Notes: generated by a model not told the origin, from the sequence alone. Numbered from the stretch's first letter, positions 35,835-45,109 are shown. The stretch: 64,000 bases of DNA from Selenomonadaceae bacterium (GCA_030523645.1 JAUNIB010000002.1:1-64000), one strand, 5' to 3'. Numbers and translations are program-made.

Positions 35835-37454
35835 CTATACTTCTTTTTTATCCGGCGGTACCGCATAAAGCTCCAAACCCGGATTGTTGTCAGTAATCCA
35901 GCCAAGCGCCCACTCGTTGTTTACCAGCAGCACCGGCAGACCATTGCGGTCATAGACAAACATACCGCGGTCAATTCCCCGCATACCCTCCGGCGTTACT
36001 GTATGACCGTCTTCATAGACCAGCCAGCGGGCGACCTCAAAGGGCTGCATAGTAAGGATAACATCTACGCCGTACTCGCTCTTGAGGCGGTAGACGAGGA
36101 CATCAAACTGCAGTGTGCCGACAGTGCCTACGATGATGGAATCGTAGCCGGCTTCCTTGAAGAGCTGAATTGCACCCTCCTGAGTAAGCTGCTCAATTCC
36201 CTTCAGGAACTGCTTGCGCTTCATGGTGTCTTTTGCTTCAACACGGGCGAATTTTTCCGGCGGGAATACCGGGAAATCAGCAAAACGGAATTTCGTAGAT
36301 GTATCGGAAATAGTATCACCAATACCGAAGATCCCCGGATCGAAAAGGCCGACAATATCTCCCGGCCATGCCTCGTCAATAATCTGACGGTCCTGGGCCA
36401 GGAACTGCTGCGGCTGAGCCAGCTTGATAGGCTTGCCGCCGGCCTCGTGCCATACGGTCATATTGCGTTCAAACTTACCGGAAACAATGCGGATGAAAGC
36501 CAGACGGTCACGATGAGCCGGATTCATGTTTGCCTGAATCTTAAAGACAAAGGCGGAGAACTTATCATCGGTAGGCTCAATGGCACCGACAGAGGACTCA
36601 CGAGCCACCGGCGGCGGTGCCAGCCGCAGGTACTCCTCAAGGAAGTTCTGCACACCGAAGTTCGTCATAGCAGAGCCGAAGAACATGGGAGTCAGCTCAC
36701 CGCAGGCCACCTTGTCCAGGTCAAACTCTTCGCCGGCAGCGTCCAGCAGCTCAATATCATCGAGAAGATTCTGATAGGTCGCTTCATCGAGGCGGGCCTT
36801 CAGCTCATCGGAGCCCATCTCGTATACATCCGAGAGGCGTGCCTCCTGACCGTGAGTGGTATCGGCTGCGAACAGCTCCACTACATTCTTGCGGCGGTCA
36901 TAGACGCCCTGATAGCGTCCGTCACTGCCCACCGGCCAGTTCATGGGATATGCTCTTATTCCCAGTACATTCTCTATCTCATCCATCAGGTCGATAGGAA
37001 CCTTGCCGTAGCGGTCCAGCTTGTTTACGAAGGTGAAGATAGGCACATGGCGTTCCTTGCAGACCTTGAAGAGCTTTTTCGTCTGGGTCTCAACGCCCTT
37101 TGCCGCATCCAGTACCATTACGGCGCTGTCAACGGCCATGAGGGTGCGGTAGGTATCCTCGGAGAAGTCCTGATGGCCCGGCGTATCAAGGATGTTGATA
37201 CGGCATCCGCCGTAATCAAACTGCAGTACAGAGGAAGTGACGGAAATACCGCGCTGCTTCTCTATCTCCATCCAGTCGGATACCGCATGACGGGCAGTCT
37301 TGCGGGACTTGATGGAACCGGCCAGATGGATAGCTCCGCCGTATAGCAGGAGCTTCTCGGTAAGGGTCGTCTTACCGGCATCCGGGTGAGAAATAATAGC
37401 AAAGGTGCGGCGCTTTGCTGTTTCTTTACGAAGCTGATCTATATCTGTAGACAA
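35835..37454 (-). CDS. prfC: Peptide chain release factor 3
   Basis: Translational GTPase that recycles RF1/RF2 after termination. About 539 residues. G1 AIISHPDAGKTTLTEKLLLY, G2/G3 RGISVTSSVLQF and ILDTPGHQDFSEDTYRTL, G4 TFVNKLDR; the C-terminal domains III-IV include GTVGTLQFDVLVYRLKSEYG. No ATG precedes STDIDQLRKE; a TTG sits six bases after GGAGGG, so the start is almost certainly TTG. Not to be confused with EF-G; QRGISVTSSV and length fit RF3. Confidence 0.95.
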   Translation of the reverse strand: MSTDIDQLRKETAKRRTFAIISHPDAGKTTLTEKLLLYGGAIHLAGSIKSRKTARHAVSDWMEIEKQRGISVTSSVLQFDYGGCRINILDTPGHQDFSEDTYRTLMAVDSAVMVLDAAKGVETQTKKLFKVCKERHVPIFTFVNKLDRYGKVPIDLMDEIENVLGIRAYPMNWPVGSDGRYQGVYDRRKNVVELFAADTTHGQEARLSDVYEMGSDELKARLDEATYQNLLDDIELLDAAGEEFDLDKVACGELTPMFFGSAMTNFGVQNFLEEYLRLAPPPVARESSVGAIEPTDDKFSAFVFKIQANMNPAHRDRLAFIRIVSGKFERNMTVWHEAGGKPIKLAQPQQFLAQDRQIIDEAWPGDIVGLFDPGIFGIGDTISDTSTKFRFADFPVFPPEKFARVEAKDTMKRKQFLKGIEQLTQEGAIQLFKEAGYDSIIVGTVGTLQFDVLVYRLKSEYGVDVILTMQPFEVARWLVYEDGHTVTPEGMRGIDRGMFVYDRNGLPVLLVNNEWALGWITDNNPGLELYAVPPDKKEV

Positions 37455-37619
37455 AATTTTCCCTCCGGTCTGGTGTCGTTTTATTTTCAAAATTGAGTAA
37501 ATCGGTGGCGCAGGGAACAAAAAAGTATTCGCACTCTCTTATAGACAGACTCCACCTATTTACCATTGGTATTATAATGCATATATTCAACAAATTGCAA
37601 GGCAATTTATTCCTAACAG

Positions 37620-37650
37620 AAAAGGCTGCCGCACAAACGTGCAGCAGCCC
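37620..37650 (-). terminator. Terminator after the amide hydrolase gene
   Basis: On the minus strand GGCTGCTGCAC and GTGCGGCAGCC pair (one wobble) around a four-base loop, followed by TTTT. Confidence 0.8.
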
Positions 37651-37664
37651 GGTTACTATCTTTT

Positions 37665-38864
37665 TTACTTGTCAAAGGTGAGCAGCAGCTTCTTGGTTTC
37701 ATCCTCGAAGAAACGGACAAGGAGAGTCTTCTTGCTGCAGTTTACCACATTGGTAAAGCAGGAGTACCAATAACTGCCGTCATTGCGGATATCCTGCCAG
37801 GTCATATTGCCGAGTTTTTCTGCCGATTCATTCATCATGGCCCTGACCGCCGGCTGATTTTCTTCAGCCAGCACATACTCGGTAGAAATTCCCGCCTCAC
37901 TGTCAACATATTCGGTACGGGCATCAAATTTGCACCGCTCCGGGAAATAGGCCTGATAGTAGCTGACGGAATCTATGAGCTTGTACATATCATCCTCAGT
38001 CTCTACGCTGTCAATCCCCTTCATTATTTTGTCATAGCGTCCAAGACCGGACTTATAAATCTGGTCCCTTCCAAACTCCTTCGCTACATAGAAATTTGTC
38101 TGAGCCGGCTGCTTATCCAGGAAAACGACCTTATTCTTTGCAATCTCCAGCAAACCGTAGCCGCCTTCCGCATCAGCCATAATAAAGGTCAGATTCCAAT
38201 CCATGTGTTCCTTCTTCATTGTGTATATATCAAGAGTCTTGGCGTATTCGACAGCCTCTTTAACATTGGCACAATGCTCGCAGAGATAGCGGGCCAGCTC
38301 TCCGGCCATAATACGCTGCTCAGCCCCCGGATTGGTACCGGAGCAGCCGTAATAGCTGTTGCCGTTCTCATCCTTCTGTCCGTAGCGCATATTTATTTCC
38401 ACATAGAGACCCTGGGAGTTCAGTACATCGGTACTGAGAAACGGCAGTATCTCATAAACAGCCTGAGGTATACCATTCGTCATTGCGGCGGTATAATCGG
38501 GAACTATCGTATTCATGTAGGTGAGTCCTATGGTCTCATAGCATCCCGGCACCTTGGTCCGGACGACAAATGCCGGCTTATTTGTAATATAGAAGTCCAG
38601 GGTGCGGCCCACAATGGTATCACCGTTAGACAGTGTTTTGGCGATAGCACTGCATCTGCCCCACTTGTCAAATGTTTTAGCCATCATCTCTCTGGCGTTA
38701 GCGTAATTCAACTCCGTGTATGTACCGGCATCCAGTACCCGATCTGTCAGTTCCGGCAGCAGCACATTGCCGTTGGGCAGCTTTTTCATCCCAGTCTCTG
38801 CCGCTGCACAGGCCGCAAAGCTGCACACCATAATACATACCAGCAGTGAAATGATTTTCTTCAT
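37665..38864 (-). CDS. Exported Ntn-type linear amide C-N hydrolase (choloylglycine hydrolase/acyltransferase-like)
   Basis: 399 residues. Signal peptide MKKIISLLVCIMVCSFAACA; the FAAC could be a lipobox. The nucleophile Cys appears internally in KWGRCSAIAKTLSNGDTIVG, followed by RTLDFY, the pattern of bile-salt-hydrolase and acyl-CoA:isopenicillin acyltransferase relatives. Other segments: LNSQGLYVEINMRYGQ, GTNPGAEQRIMAGELARYL, TFIMADAEGGYGLLEIA. In this fold the Cys must be exposed by processing, so a maturation cut before the Cys is expected. Substrate unknown: bile salts, peptides or acyl-amides are possible. Confidence 0.75.
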   Translation of the reverse strand: MKKIISLLVCIMVCSFAACAAAETGMKKLPNGNVLLPELTDRVLDAGTYTELNYANAREMMAKTFDKWGRCSAIAKTLSNGDTIVGRTLDFYITNKPAFVVRTKVPGCYETIGLTYMNTIVPDYTAAMTNGIPQAVYEILPFLSTDVLNSQGLYVEINMRYGQKDENGNSYYGCSGTNPGAEQRIMAGELARYLCEHCANVKEAVEYAKTLDIYTMKKEHMDWNLTFIMADAEGGYGLLEIAKNKVVFLDKQPAQTNFYVAKEFGRDQIYKSGLGRYDKIMKGIDSVETEDDMYKLIDSVSYYQAYFPERCKFDARTEYVDSEAGISTEYVLAEENQPAVRAMMNESAEKLGNMTWQDIRNDGSYWYSCFTNVVNCSKKTLLVRFFEDETKKLLLTFDK

Positions 38865-38966
38865 TTCTCATACCTCCATTTTTTCACCTGTGGTTGTTGC
38901 CTATCGTTGTGTCGGTAGTCAAACCTAACAGTTATATTATACTACCCTCTTACTGATATTTCAACT

Positions 38967-39013
38967 AAAAAAAACTGCTGTGAAAAATGATTTCTCATCT
39001 CTTCACAGCAGCT
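38967..39013 (-). terminator. Terminator of the trp operon
   Basis: On the minus strand GCTGCTGTGAA and TTCACAGCAG pair around a 17-base loop with an internal ATGA/TCAT helix, then eight T. The core resembles the csp terminator at 45207. Confidence 0.88.
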
Positions 39014-39017
39014 TTTG

Positions 39018-39590
39018 TTATTTCTTTATTCTCTTCAGGAAATTTTCCATCAGTTTATTTCCCAGCGGAGTGAGAATTGATTCCGGATGGAACTGCATTC
39101 CTTCGATGTCGTATTCCTTATGACGGAGTCCCATTATCATGCCGTCCTCCAGCTCTGCCGTCACCTCGAAGCAGTCCGGCAGGCTGGCCCGCTCCACAAT
39201 CAGAGAGTGATAGCGGCCTATCTCCATGGACTGAGGCAGCCCCTCATAGCTTCCGTTCCCACAGTGCTTTATCCGGGAAGTTTTGCCGTGGACGATGGCA
39301 CCGGCACCGATTACCTTACCGCCGAAAACCTCGCCGATAGCCTGATGACCGAGGCAGATACCAAGGATAGGCACCTCACCCTTCAGCTCTCTGATGACAT
39401 CCTCGGTGATACCGGCATCAGAAGGAACGCCGGGACCGGGAGAAAGGACGATAGCCTCGTATTTCTTACTGCGAATCTCTTCTACAGTAGTGCAGTCGTT
39501 GCGGATGACCTCTACCTCTGCCCCCAGCTGACAAAGAAGCTGGTAAACATTGTAGGTAAAGGAGTCATAGTTATCAAGGAGCAACAGCAT
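39018..39590 (-). CDS. trpG: Anthranilate synthase glutaminase subunit (component II)
   Basis: Class-I glutamine amidotransferase supplying ammonia to TrpE. About 190 residues from the ATG of MLLLLDNYDSFTYN, which overlaps trpE by 17 bases after GAGGAGGTGGAG. The nucleophile Cys is in ILGICLGHQAIGE; His/Glu in MQFHPESILTP. The same protein often also serves p-aminobenzoate synthesis. Last gene of the operon. Confidence 0.95.
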   Translation of the reverse strand: MLLLLDNYDSFTYNVYQLLCQLGAEVEVIRNDCTTVEEIRSKKYEAIVLSPGPGVPSDAGITEDVIRELKGEVPILGICLGHQAIGEVFGGKVIGAGAIVHGKTSRIKHCGNGSYEGLPQSMEIGRYHSLIVERASLPDCFEVTAELEDGMIMGLRHKEYDIEGMQFHPESILTPLGNKLMENFLKRIKK

Positions 39591-41073
39591 TGTTCTCCAC
39601 CTCCTCGACAATTCCGAACAATACCTTTGCCTTCTGCAGAATTTCCCTGTATTCATTAATGGCTACAGAGTCGTAGACGATACCGGCTCCGGCCTGAATG
39701 ATTGCCTCGTCTCCTTCGATTCGCATAGTACGAAGGGTGATACAGGTATCCATATTGCCATCGAAATCCAGATAGCCGACGATACCGGCGTAGGCGTTGC
39801 GGTGAACACCTTCCAGTTCGTTGATTATTTCCATAGCCCGGAGCTTCGGCGCACCGCTGACCGTTCCCGCCGGGAAGCAGGCCTTCAGCACATCCATCGG
39901 GGTGTATTCGGGCTTCTTCTTTCCCTTTACCTCGGAAACCATGTGCATGACATGGGAGAACTTCTCTATGACCTTCAGCTTGGTGACCCGGACGCTGCCG
40001 GCCTCGCTGATTCGGCCGATGTCGTTGCGGGCCAGGTCTACCAGCATGGAATGCTCGGCGCACTCCTTCTCGTCCTGCAGAAGGTCGGCCATTAGTGCCT
40101 CATCCTCTGCATCGTTGGCACCGCGACGGCGGGTACCGGCGATGGGATAAGTAGTCAGCTCGTCCCCGGCTACCCGTACCAGCATTTCCGGGGAGGCACC
40201 TACCAGCTTCGTCTCGCCGAAGTTCAGATAGAACATATACGGAGAGGGATTGGCCTGTCTCAGGCGGCGATAGAAGGTAAAGGGCGGCTGAGTAATCTTC
40301 TCTCTAAACTGCTGGCTGGGAACAATCTGGAATATGTCACCGGCAATAATATGGTCACGGCAGCTCTTGATAATGTTATCAAAGGATTCCGGCATTTCAC
40401 CGTACCGGGCAAGGAAGTCCAGCTTATCCTGCCTCGGCTCATTGTATTGATGAATATTCTCCAGCGGAGCGGCCAGCTTTTCCTCTGTTTTCTTCAGAGC
40501 TTCCACCGCCTTGTCATAGACGGCTCCGGCGTCTGCCCCATCGGTTTCAGCCATATAGACAAGCCTCGTTGTATGACGAAGCTGGTCAAACATTACGAGC
40601 CTGCGGCACATCATGAACTGGCCGAGCAGCTCACCTTCGCCCAGATCAAGTCCTCGTACCCGGTCAAAGGTGGCAACAATATCGTAATTCAGATAGCCGA
40701 TAACGCCGCCGTTAATCATCGGCAGCGGCTCTCCCATAGTCGGAGCATTGAACTTCGCCATGAACCGCTTGATGGTGTCCACGGGAGCGCCCTCATAGCA
40801 GCGCATGCGGCCGTTCTGCTCCATCATCAGCTGGTCAGCATAGACCTCCAGCCTGATGAAAGGGTCGGCACCGATAAAGGAGTAGCGGCCATACTTCTGG
40901 TTTACCTCTACCGACTCCAGCAGGAAACCCTTTTCTTCTCCTACCAGCTTGTAGTAAACGGATACCGGAGTATCAAGGTCATTGAACAGCTCAGTTGATA
41001 CCGCAATGATATTTGAGTCTTTTGCGAGGGCAATAAAGTCCTCTCTGGATGGTATTATTTTCATATTTTTCAC
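39574..41073 (-). CDS. trpE: Anthranilate synthase component I
   Basis: Converts chorismate and ammonia to anthranilate. 499 residues. The chorismate-binding domain has FQIVPSQQF, PSPYMFYLNFGETKLVGASP, TYPIAGTRRRGAND, HSMLVDLARNDIGRIS and GTVSGAPKLRAMEIINELE. The N-terminal domain holds the feedback region. Its position after trpA rather than at the operon head is unusual. Two nearby ATGs (MKNMKII) leave the start uncertain by three codons. Confidence 0.96.
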   Translation of the reverse strand: MKNMKIIPSREDFIALAKDSNIIAVSTELFNDLDTPVSVYYKLVGEEKGFLLESVEVNQKYGRYSFIGADPFIRLEVYADQLMMEQNGRMRCYEGAPVDTIKRFMAKFNAPTMGEPLPMINGGVIGYLNYDIVATFDRVRGLDLGEGELLGQFMMCRRLVMFDQLRHTTRLVYMAETDGADAGAVYDKAVEALKKTEEKLAAPLENIHQYNEPRQDKLDFLARYGEMPESFDNIIKSCRDHIIAGDIFQIVPSQQFREKITQPPFTFYRRLRQANPSPYMFYLNFGETKLVGASPEMLVRVAGDELTTYPIAGTRRRGANDAEDEALMADLLQDEKECAEHSMLVDLARNDIGRISEAGSVRVTKLKVIEKFSHVMHMVSEVKGKKKPEYTPMDVLKACFPAGTVSGAPKLRAMEIINELEGVHRNAYAGIVGYLDFDGNMDTCITLRTMRIEGDEAIIQAGAGIVYDSVAINEYREILQKAKVLFGIVEEVENNAVAP

Positions 41074-41110
41074 AAAAAGGGGCGGCCAGAGACCGCCCTC
41101 CCATATTCAG

Positions 41111-41902
41111 TCAGTTATACGCCTTGTCAAGAGCAGTGCGTATCTCGGCAATGATGCCGGCAGCAGCATCCATATCATTTTCCAGCAGCTTCTTTACTAC
41201 AGCGGAGCCGACAATAACGGCGTCAGCATGAGCAGCCGCCTCTACGGCAGCCTCGCCGGAGCCGATACCGAAGCCGACAGCTACGGGAACATCGCTCTGT
41301 TCTCTTACAGACTGAGCTACCTTGCCGATGGGGCCGTAGTCAATCTTGCGGACACCGGTTACACCGTTGACAGATACGCAGTAGATGAAGCCCTTTGCAT
41401 TGACGCAGGTCTCGGTAATACGGCGGGGTACGGTACCGGGTGTAACGAACTCTACAATCGGCATATCGAACTTGTCACCAAGCTCACGCAGTTCAGCGGA
41501 CTCCTCGTGGGGAACATCCGGCAGGATAAGACCGTCAAGGCCTGCTGCCTTTGCATCGGCGAAGAATTCATCAAGGCCGTAGTTCAGCAGATTGTTGAGA
41601 TAGCCCATAGCCAGAAGCGGAATGTTGGTGAAGCTGCGAATCTCTTTTACGAGAGCCAGGAGCTTCTTTACAGTCATGCCCTTCTTGATAGCCTCGAAGG
41701 AAGACTTCTGAATGATGGGGCCGTCTGCCATGGGGTCAGAGAAGGGAATGCCCAGCTCGATAGCATCTGCGCCATTTGCTTCTGCCATCTTTACGGCAGC
41801 GATAGTGGTCTCAATATCCGGAGCACCGGCAGTAATGAAGATTACCAGTCCCTTTTTCTTAGCTGCTTTCAGCTCCTGGAATTTACTGTCTATGCGATTC
41901 AT
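41111..41902 (-). CDS. trpA: Tryptophan synthase alpha subunit
   Basis: Cleaves indole-3-glycerol phosphate and passes indole to TrpB. 263 residues, TIM barrel. Catalytic Glu in ELGIPFSDPMADGP and the following Asp are intact; GLILPDVPHEES, PGTVPRRI and VAVGFGIGSGE are typical. It starts one base after trpB ends. Confidence 0.97.
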   Translation of the reverse strand: MNRIDSKFQELKAAKKKGLVIFITAGAPDIETTIAAVKMAEANGADAIELGIPFSDPMADGPIIQKSSFEAIKKGMTVKKLLALVKEIRSFTNIPLLAMGYLNNLLNYGLDEFFADAKAAGLDGLILPDVPHEESAELRELGDKFDMPIVEFVTPGTVPRRITETCVNAKGFIYCVSVNGVTGVRKIDYGPIGKVAQSVREQSDVPVAVGFGIGSGEAAVEAAAHADAVIVGSAVVKKLLENDMDAAAGIIAEIRTALDKAYN

Positions 41903-41903
41903 T

Positions 41904-43082
41904 TCAAATTTCCTCCCCCAGTACCTTTGCTACCATCTGAACATCCTTGTCGCCGCGGCCGGACAGGCAGACGACAACGACCTCGTCCTCCTTGGTGGTA
42001 GGCATGAGCTTCTCGAGATATGCCAGTGCGTGAGAGCTTTCAACGGCCGGGATGACGCCCTCCAGCTCAGAGACACGGCGGAATGCTGCCAGAGCCTCAT
42101 CATCGGAGATACCTACATAGTCAACGATACCGGCATCCTTGAAGTAGGAATGCTCAGGGCCAACGCCCGGATAGTCGAGACCGGCGGAGATGGAGTAGGC
42201 CTCAAGAGCCTGGCCGTCATCATCCTGCAGCAGGTAGCTGTATGCACCGTGGAGAACACCGGGACGACCCTTCTCCAGAGTCAGGGCATGCTCGTCGGTG
42301 TCCATACCCTTACCGGCAGCCTCAACGCCGAATTTCTTTACATCTTTATCATTGCGGAACTCATAGAAGGTACCCATTGCATTGGAGCCGCCGCCTACGC
42401 AGGCAACCAGATAGTCTACACGACCGCCGGCCTGTGCCTTTACCTGCTCGCGGATTTCCTCACCGATGACCTTCTGGAAGTCGCGAACCAGCTCAGGATA
42501 GGGAGCCGGGCCGGCGACAGTGCCGATAAGGTAATAGGTGTCATCTACATGGGCAGCCCAGTAACGGATTGCCTCGTTCATGGCATCCTTCAGTGTGCCG
42601 GAGCCGCCTTCAACCGGGACAACCTCAGCGCCCAGCAGCTTCATGCGGAATACATTGAGTTTCTGACGCTCAACATCCACCTTGCCCATGAAAACCTTGC
42701 ACTTGAAGCCGAACAGAGCGGCAACGGTAGCAGAAGCAACACCGTGCTGACCGGCACCGGTCTCGGCGATGATGCACTCCTTGCCCATGCGCTTGGCCAG
42801 GATAGCCTGCCCGAGTGCATTGTTGATTTTGTGTGCGCCGGTATGAAGCAGGTCTTCACGCTTCAGGAAAATCTTTGCCTTGCCGTAGTGCTTGGTAAGC
42901 TTCTCGGCATAGTACAGCATGGAAGGACGGCCTGCATACTCCTTCAGGATCCGCTTGAAATCAGCGATGAACTGCGGGTCATCCTTGTACTTGTCATAAG
43001 CCTCTTCCAATTCGTTCAGGACAGGCATTACCGTCTCCGGTACATACTGTCCGCCGTATTTGCCAAATCTTTTTGTTGCCAT
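41904..43082 (-). CDS. trpB: Tryptophan synthase beta subunit
   Basis: PLP enzyme condensing indole and serine. 392 residues. PLP-lysine in [33 protein letters not shown], the phosphate loop [12 protein letters not shown], and [10 protein letters not shown] 138-base gap separates it from trpC; a TTGAGT-17-TAGATA pair there might be a weak internal promoter for trpB-A-E-G. Confidence 0.97.
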   Translation of the reverse strand: MATKRFGKYGGQYVPETVMPVLNELEEAYDKYKDDPQFIADFKRILKEYAGRPSMLYYAEKLTKHYGKAKIFLKREDLLHTGAHKINNALGQAILAKRMGKECIIAETGAGQHGVASATVAALFGFKCKVFMGKVDVERQKLNVFRMKLLGAEVVPVEGGSGTLKDAMNEAIRYWAAHVDDTYYLIGTVAGPAPYPELVRDFQKVIGEEIREQVKAQAGGRVDYLVACVGGGSNAMGTFYEFRNDKDVKKFGVEAAGKGMDTDEHALTLEKGRPGVLHGAYSYLLQDDDGQALEAYSISAGLDYPGVGPEHSYFKDAGIVDYVGISDDEALAAFRRVSELEGVIPAVESSHALAYLEKLMPTTKEDEVVVVCLSGRGDKDVQMVAKVLGEEI

Positions 43083-43220
43083 TTTATATCCCCCACTCTT
43101 AATGATTACACATTTTATCTAGATGAATTGTTAAAACAACTCAATGATAACAGATTTCGGTATTTCTGTCGAGTCTTACGATACTATCCTTCGACAGATT
43201 GCGAAAGAATTTTCCGCCGC

Positions 43221-44012
43221 TCACTTTCCCGCTGCGGCAATTTCCCTCGTCATGGCTCCTACATCCTCAGCCACCACAAGGCCCTCGCCTACCAGTACAC
43301 CGCGGCAGCCGGCCAGCCGGAGTTTTTCGGCATCCGCGCCGTTCTGCACGCCGCTCTCACTGATGAGGATACGACCTCCCAGCTTATCATTCTTTTCGAT
43401 ATAGGGCAGCAGCTCCAGCGTATTCTCGATGGATGTGACGAAGGTCTTCAGATTGCGGTTATTTACCCCGATAAACCTTCCTTCGGTGGCCAGAGCCTTG
43501 TCAATGTCATCCTCATCATGAACCTCAATGAGCGCATCCATTCCCAGACTATGAACAATATCAAGGAAATTTTTCAGCTGCTCACCAGTGAGAATCCTGG
43601 CAATAAGGAGGACTGCATCCGCCCCAAGCCATCGGGCTTCATATATCTGATATTCGTCTATGATGAATTCCTTGCGCATTATGGGCAGCCCGGTTATCGT
43701 CCGCACCGCCGGAATATCCTCATTACGCCCGAGAAAATGGGAATCCGTATGAACGGAGAGCATCGTCGCTCCGTTCCCGCTGTAGATTTTCGCCAGCTCC
43801 GTGACCTCGTAGCGTTTACAGAGACGACCCTTGGCCGGAGAGTTCAGCTTGCATTCGGCAATGAGGAAGAAATCCGCTGCCTCCATTGCTTTGGCTGCCC
43901 GATGAGTGCCGGGCTTCAGCTCCGCCTTAATCCTGTCGAGAGGCATCTGCTTTCGTGCTTCCTCCACAACTGCCCGCTTCTTTTCTACGATTTCTGCGAG
44001 AATATCTTTCAT
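43221..44012 (-). CDS. trpC: Indole-3-glycerol-phosphate synthase
   Basis: About 263 residues from MKDILAEIVEKKR after AAGGTG. Signature LIAECKLNSPAKGRL (usual KxxSPSKG; here N precedes SPAKG), ATMLSVHTDSHFLGRNED, LRKEFIIDEYQ-like MRKEFIIDEYQIYEARWLGA, GVNNRNLKTF and ISESGV. A hairpin GACAGGC/GCCTGTC lies between trpF and trpC. Confidence 0.95.
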   Translation of the reverse strand: MKDILAEIVEKKRAVVEEARKQMPLDRIKAELKPGTHRAAKAMEAADFFLIAECKLNSPAKGRLCKRYEVTELAKIYSGNGATMLSVHTDSHFLGRNEDIPAVRTITGLPIMRKEFIIDEYQIYEARWLGADAVLLIARILTGEQLKNFLDIVHSLGMDALIEVHDEDDIDKALATEGRFIGVNNRNLKTFVTSIENTLELLPYIEKNDKLGGRILISESGVQNGADAEKLRLAGCRGVLVGEGLVVAEDVGAMTREIAAAGK

Positions 44013-44079
44013 TGTATCACCTTGCATTATTGCTCCGGACAGGCTCACTGCCTGTCAGCAAGTCACTCCCGGAGGAGTA

Positions 44080-44691
44080 TCATTTATCGCTTAGAGACTC
44101 TATATACTCACGGATTTTTTCCGGAGATTTATTGCCGGCTTCATCCTCCAGACTTCCGGAGGCATCGAGACCGTTGGGGTTAAAAACCTCTATCGCTTCC
44201 CGGGCATTTTCCTTTGAGATGCCTCCGGCGATAAAGAACGGCTTCGTCAGCTTCTTTGTTTCCGCTGCTGCTTCCTGCCAGGCGAAGGCCTGACCGCTGC
44301 CGCCCACCTTGCCGTTGGCAAAGCTGTCCACGAGAAGCATATCCGCCGGGTAGCTGTTGGCTGCCTCGGCTGTGAAATCATCTCCGTACCGCATGGCCTT
44401 TATTATAGGATATTTTATTGCCGCGGCGTACTCCGGTGTCTCGTGGCCGTGAAGCTGAACATAGTCCAGCCCGCAGAGGCGTGCCGCCTCATTGACATAT
44501 TCGGCCGGCTCATCAACGAACACTCCGACCTTCTTCACCCGCCGGATACTGCGGCATATCTCCGCTGCCGCCTCAGGCTCTACAGTCCGCCTGAAGCCAT
44601 GGGAAAGGATGAAACCGATGAAATCGGCTCCTGCCTCCTCTGCTGCCCGAGCGGCATCAATATCCCGAATGCCGCATATCTTTATTAGCAT
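44080..44691 (-). CDS. trpF: Phosphoribosylanthranilate isomerase
   Basis: About 203 residues from MLIKICGIRDIDAARAAEEA, preceded by GCAGGAGG. Seen: ADFIGFILSHGFRR, KKVGVFVDEPAE, LDYVQLHGHETPE, and GGISKENAREAIE followed by GLDASGSLE. It is the first gene after the T-box, in front of trpC instead of after it. Confidence 0.96.
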   Translation of the reverse strand: MLIKICGIRDIDAARAAEEAGADFIGFILSHGFRRTVEPEAAAEICRSIRRVKKVGVFVDEPAEYVNEAARLCGLDYVQLHGHETPEYAAAIKYPIIKAMRYGDDFTAEAANSYPADMLLVDSFANGKVGGSGQAFAWQEAAAETKKLTKPFFIAGGISKENAREAIEVFNPNGLDASGSLEDEAGNKSPEKIREYIESLSDK

Positions 44692-44717
44692 ACAAACCTC
44701 CTGCGGTTTCTTCAAAC

Positions 44718-45100
44718 AAAAAAGCCGCCTCAACACCCGTCAGCACAAATCTTCTGCTTCAGGGGCGAAACGGATCGCGGTACCACCCTAATTCATCATT
44801 CACCCGGTAAATAAAAACATCCACTTCGCTCCCCTGCGGGACGAAATGGATTCGCTGTGCCACCCGATGAATAATCTTCATTTTTGAATACAGAGCCTAA
44901 AGACTCGATATTCGCAGCCATGTAACGGTGGCTTCCGTTCCTGCCTACACAATTAACAATCTTCGGAGGACTCTCCCGGGACCATTCATCCGCTTCTCCT
45001 GACCGGTCATCCCACCAGAGCTTCGCTCTCCACCGGCTCGCTGAACATTTGAACATCGGACTACTATTTCCCGTTCACTGATTTGAGATATTCGTTTTAA
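44718..45100 (-). promoter_or_regulatory. tRNA-Trp T-box leader with two antiterminator/terminator modules
   Basis: Minus strand. Stem I has ACGGGAAATAGTAG on its 5' side and GAATGGTCCCG on its 3' side; the specifier is TGG (Trp) at 44982-44984, flanked by CGGG/CCCG pairing. Module 1: T-box GGGTGGCACAGCG (44853-44865), antiterminator closure CGGG...TTCGTCCCG, and terminator ending in five T (44813-44852). Only about 24 bases later, module 2: T-box AGGGTGGTACCGCG (44776-44789), closure TTCGCCCCT, terminator with six T (44718-44775). There is no room for a second stem I. Uncharged tRNA-Trp should permit trp transcription. Confidence 0.93.
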
Positions 45101-45109
45101 TTTAGAGAA

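Noticed and set aside
35823-37346. Plus-strand open frame (507 codons) opposite prfC
   Set aside because: Antisense to a complete RF3 gene; low-complexity His/Leu/Gln composition; no start signals.
41712-44183. Very long plus-strand open frame (823 codons) across trpA, trpB and trpC
   Set aside because: It lies antisense to three clear enzymes with intact motifs, has no ribosome binding site or recognisable domain, and reflects codon composition of the opposite strand.
44776-44817. A second, full-length T-box riboswitch
   Set aside because: Only the antiterminator/terminator part is duplicated; there are about 24 bases between terminator 1 and T-box 2, too few for a stem I with specifier.
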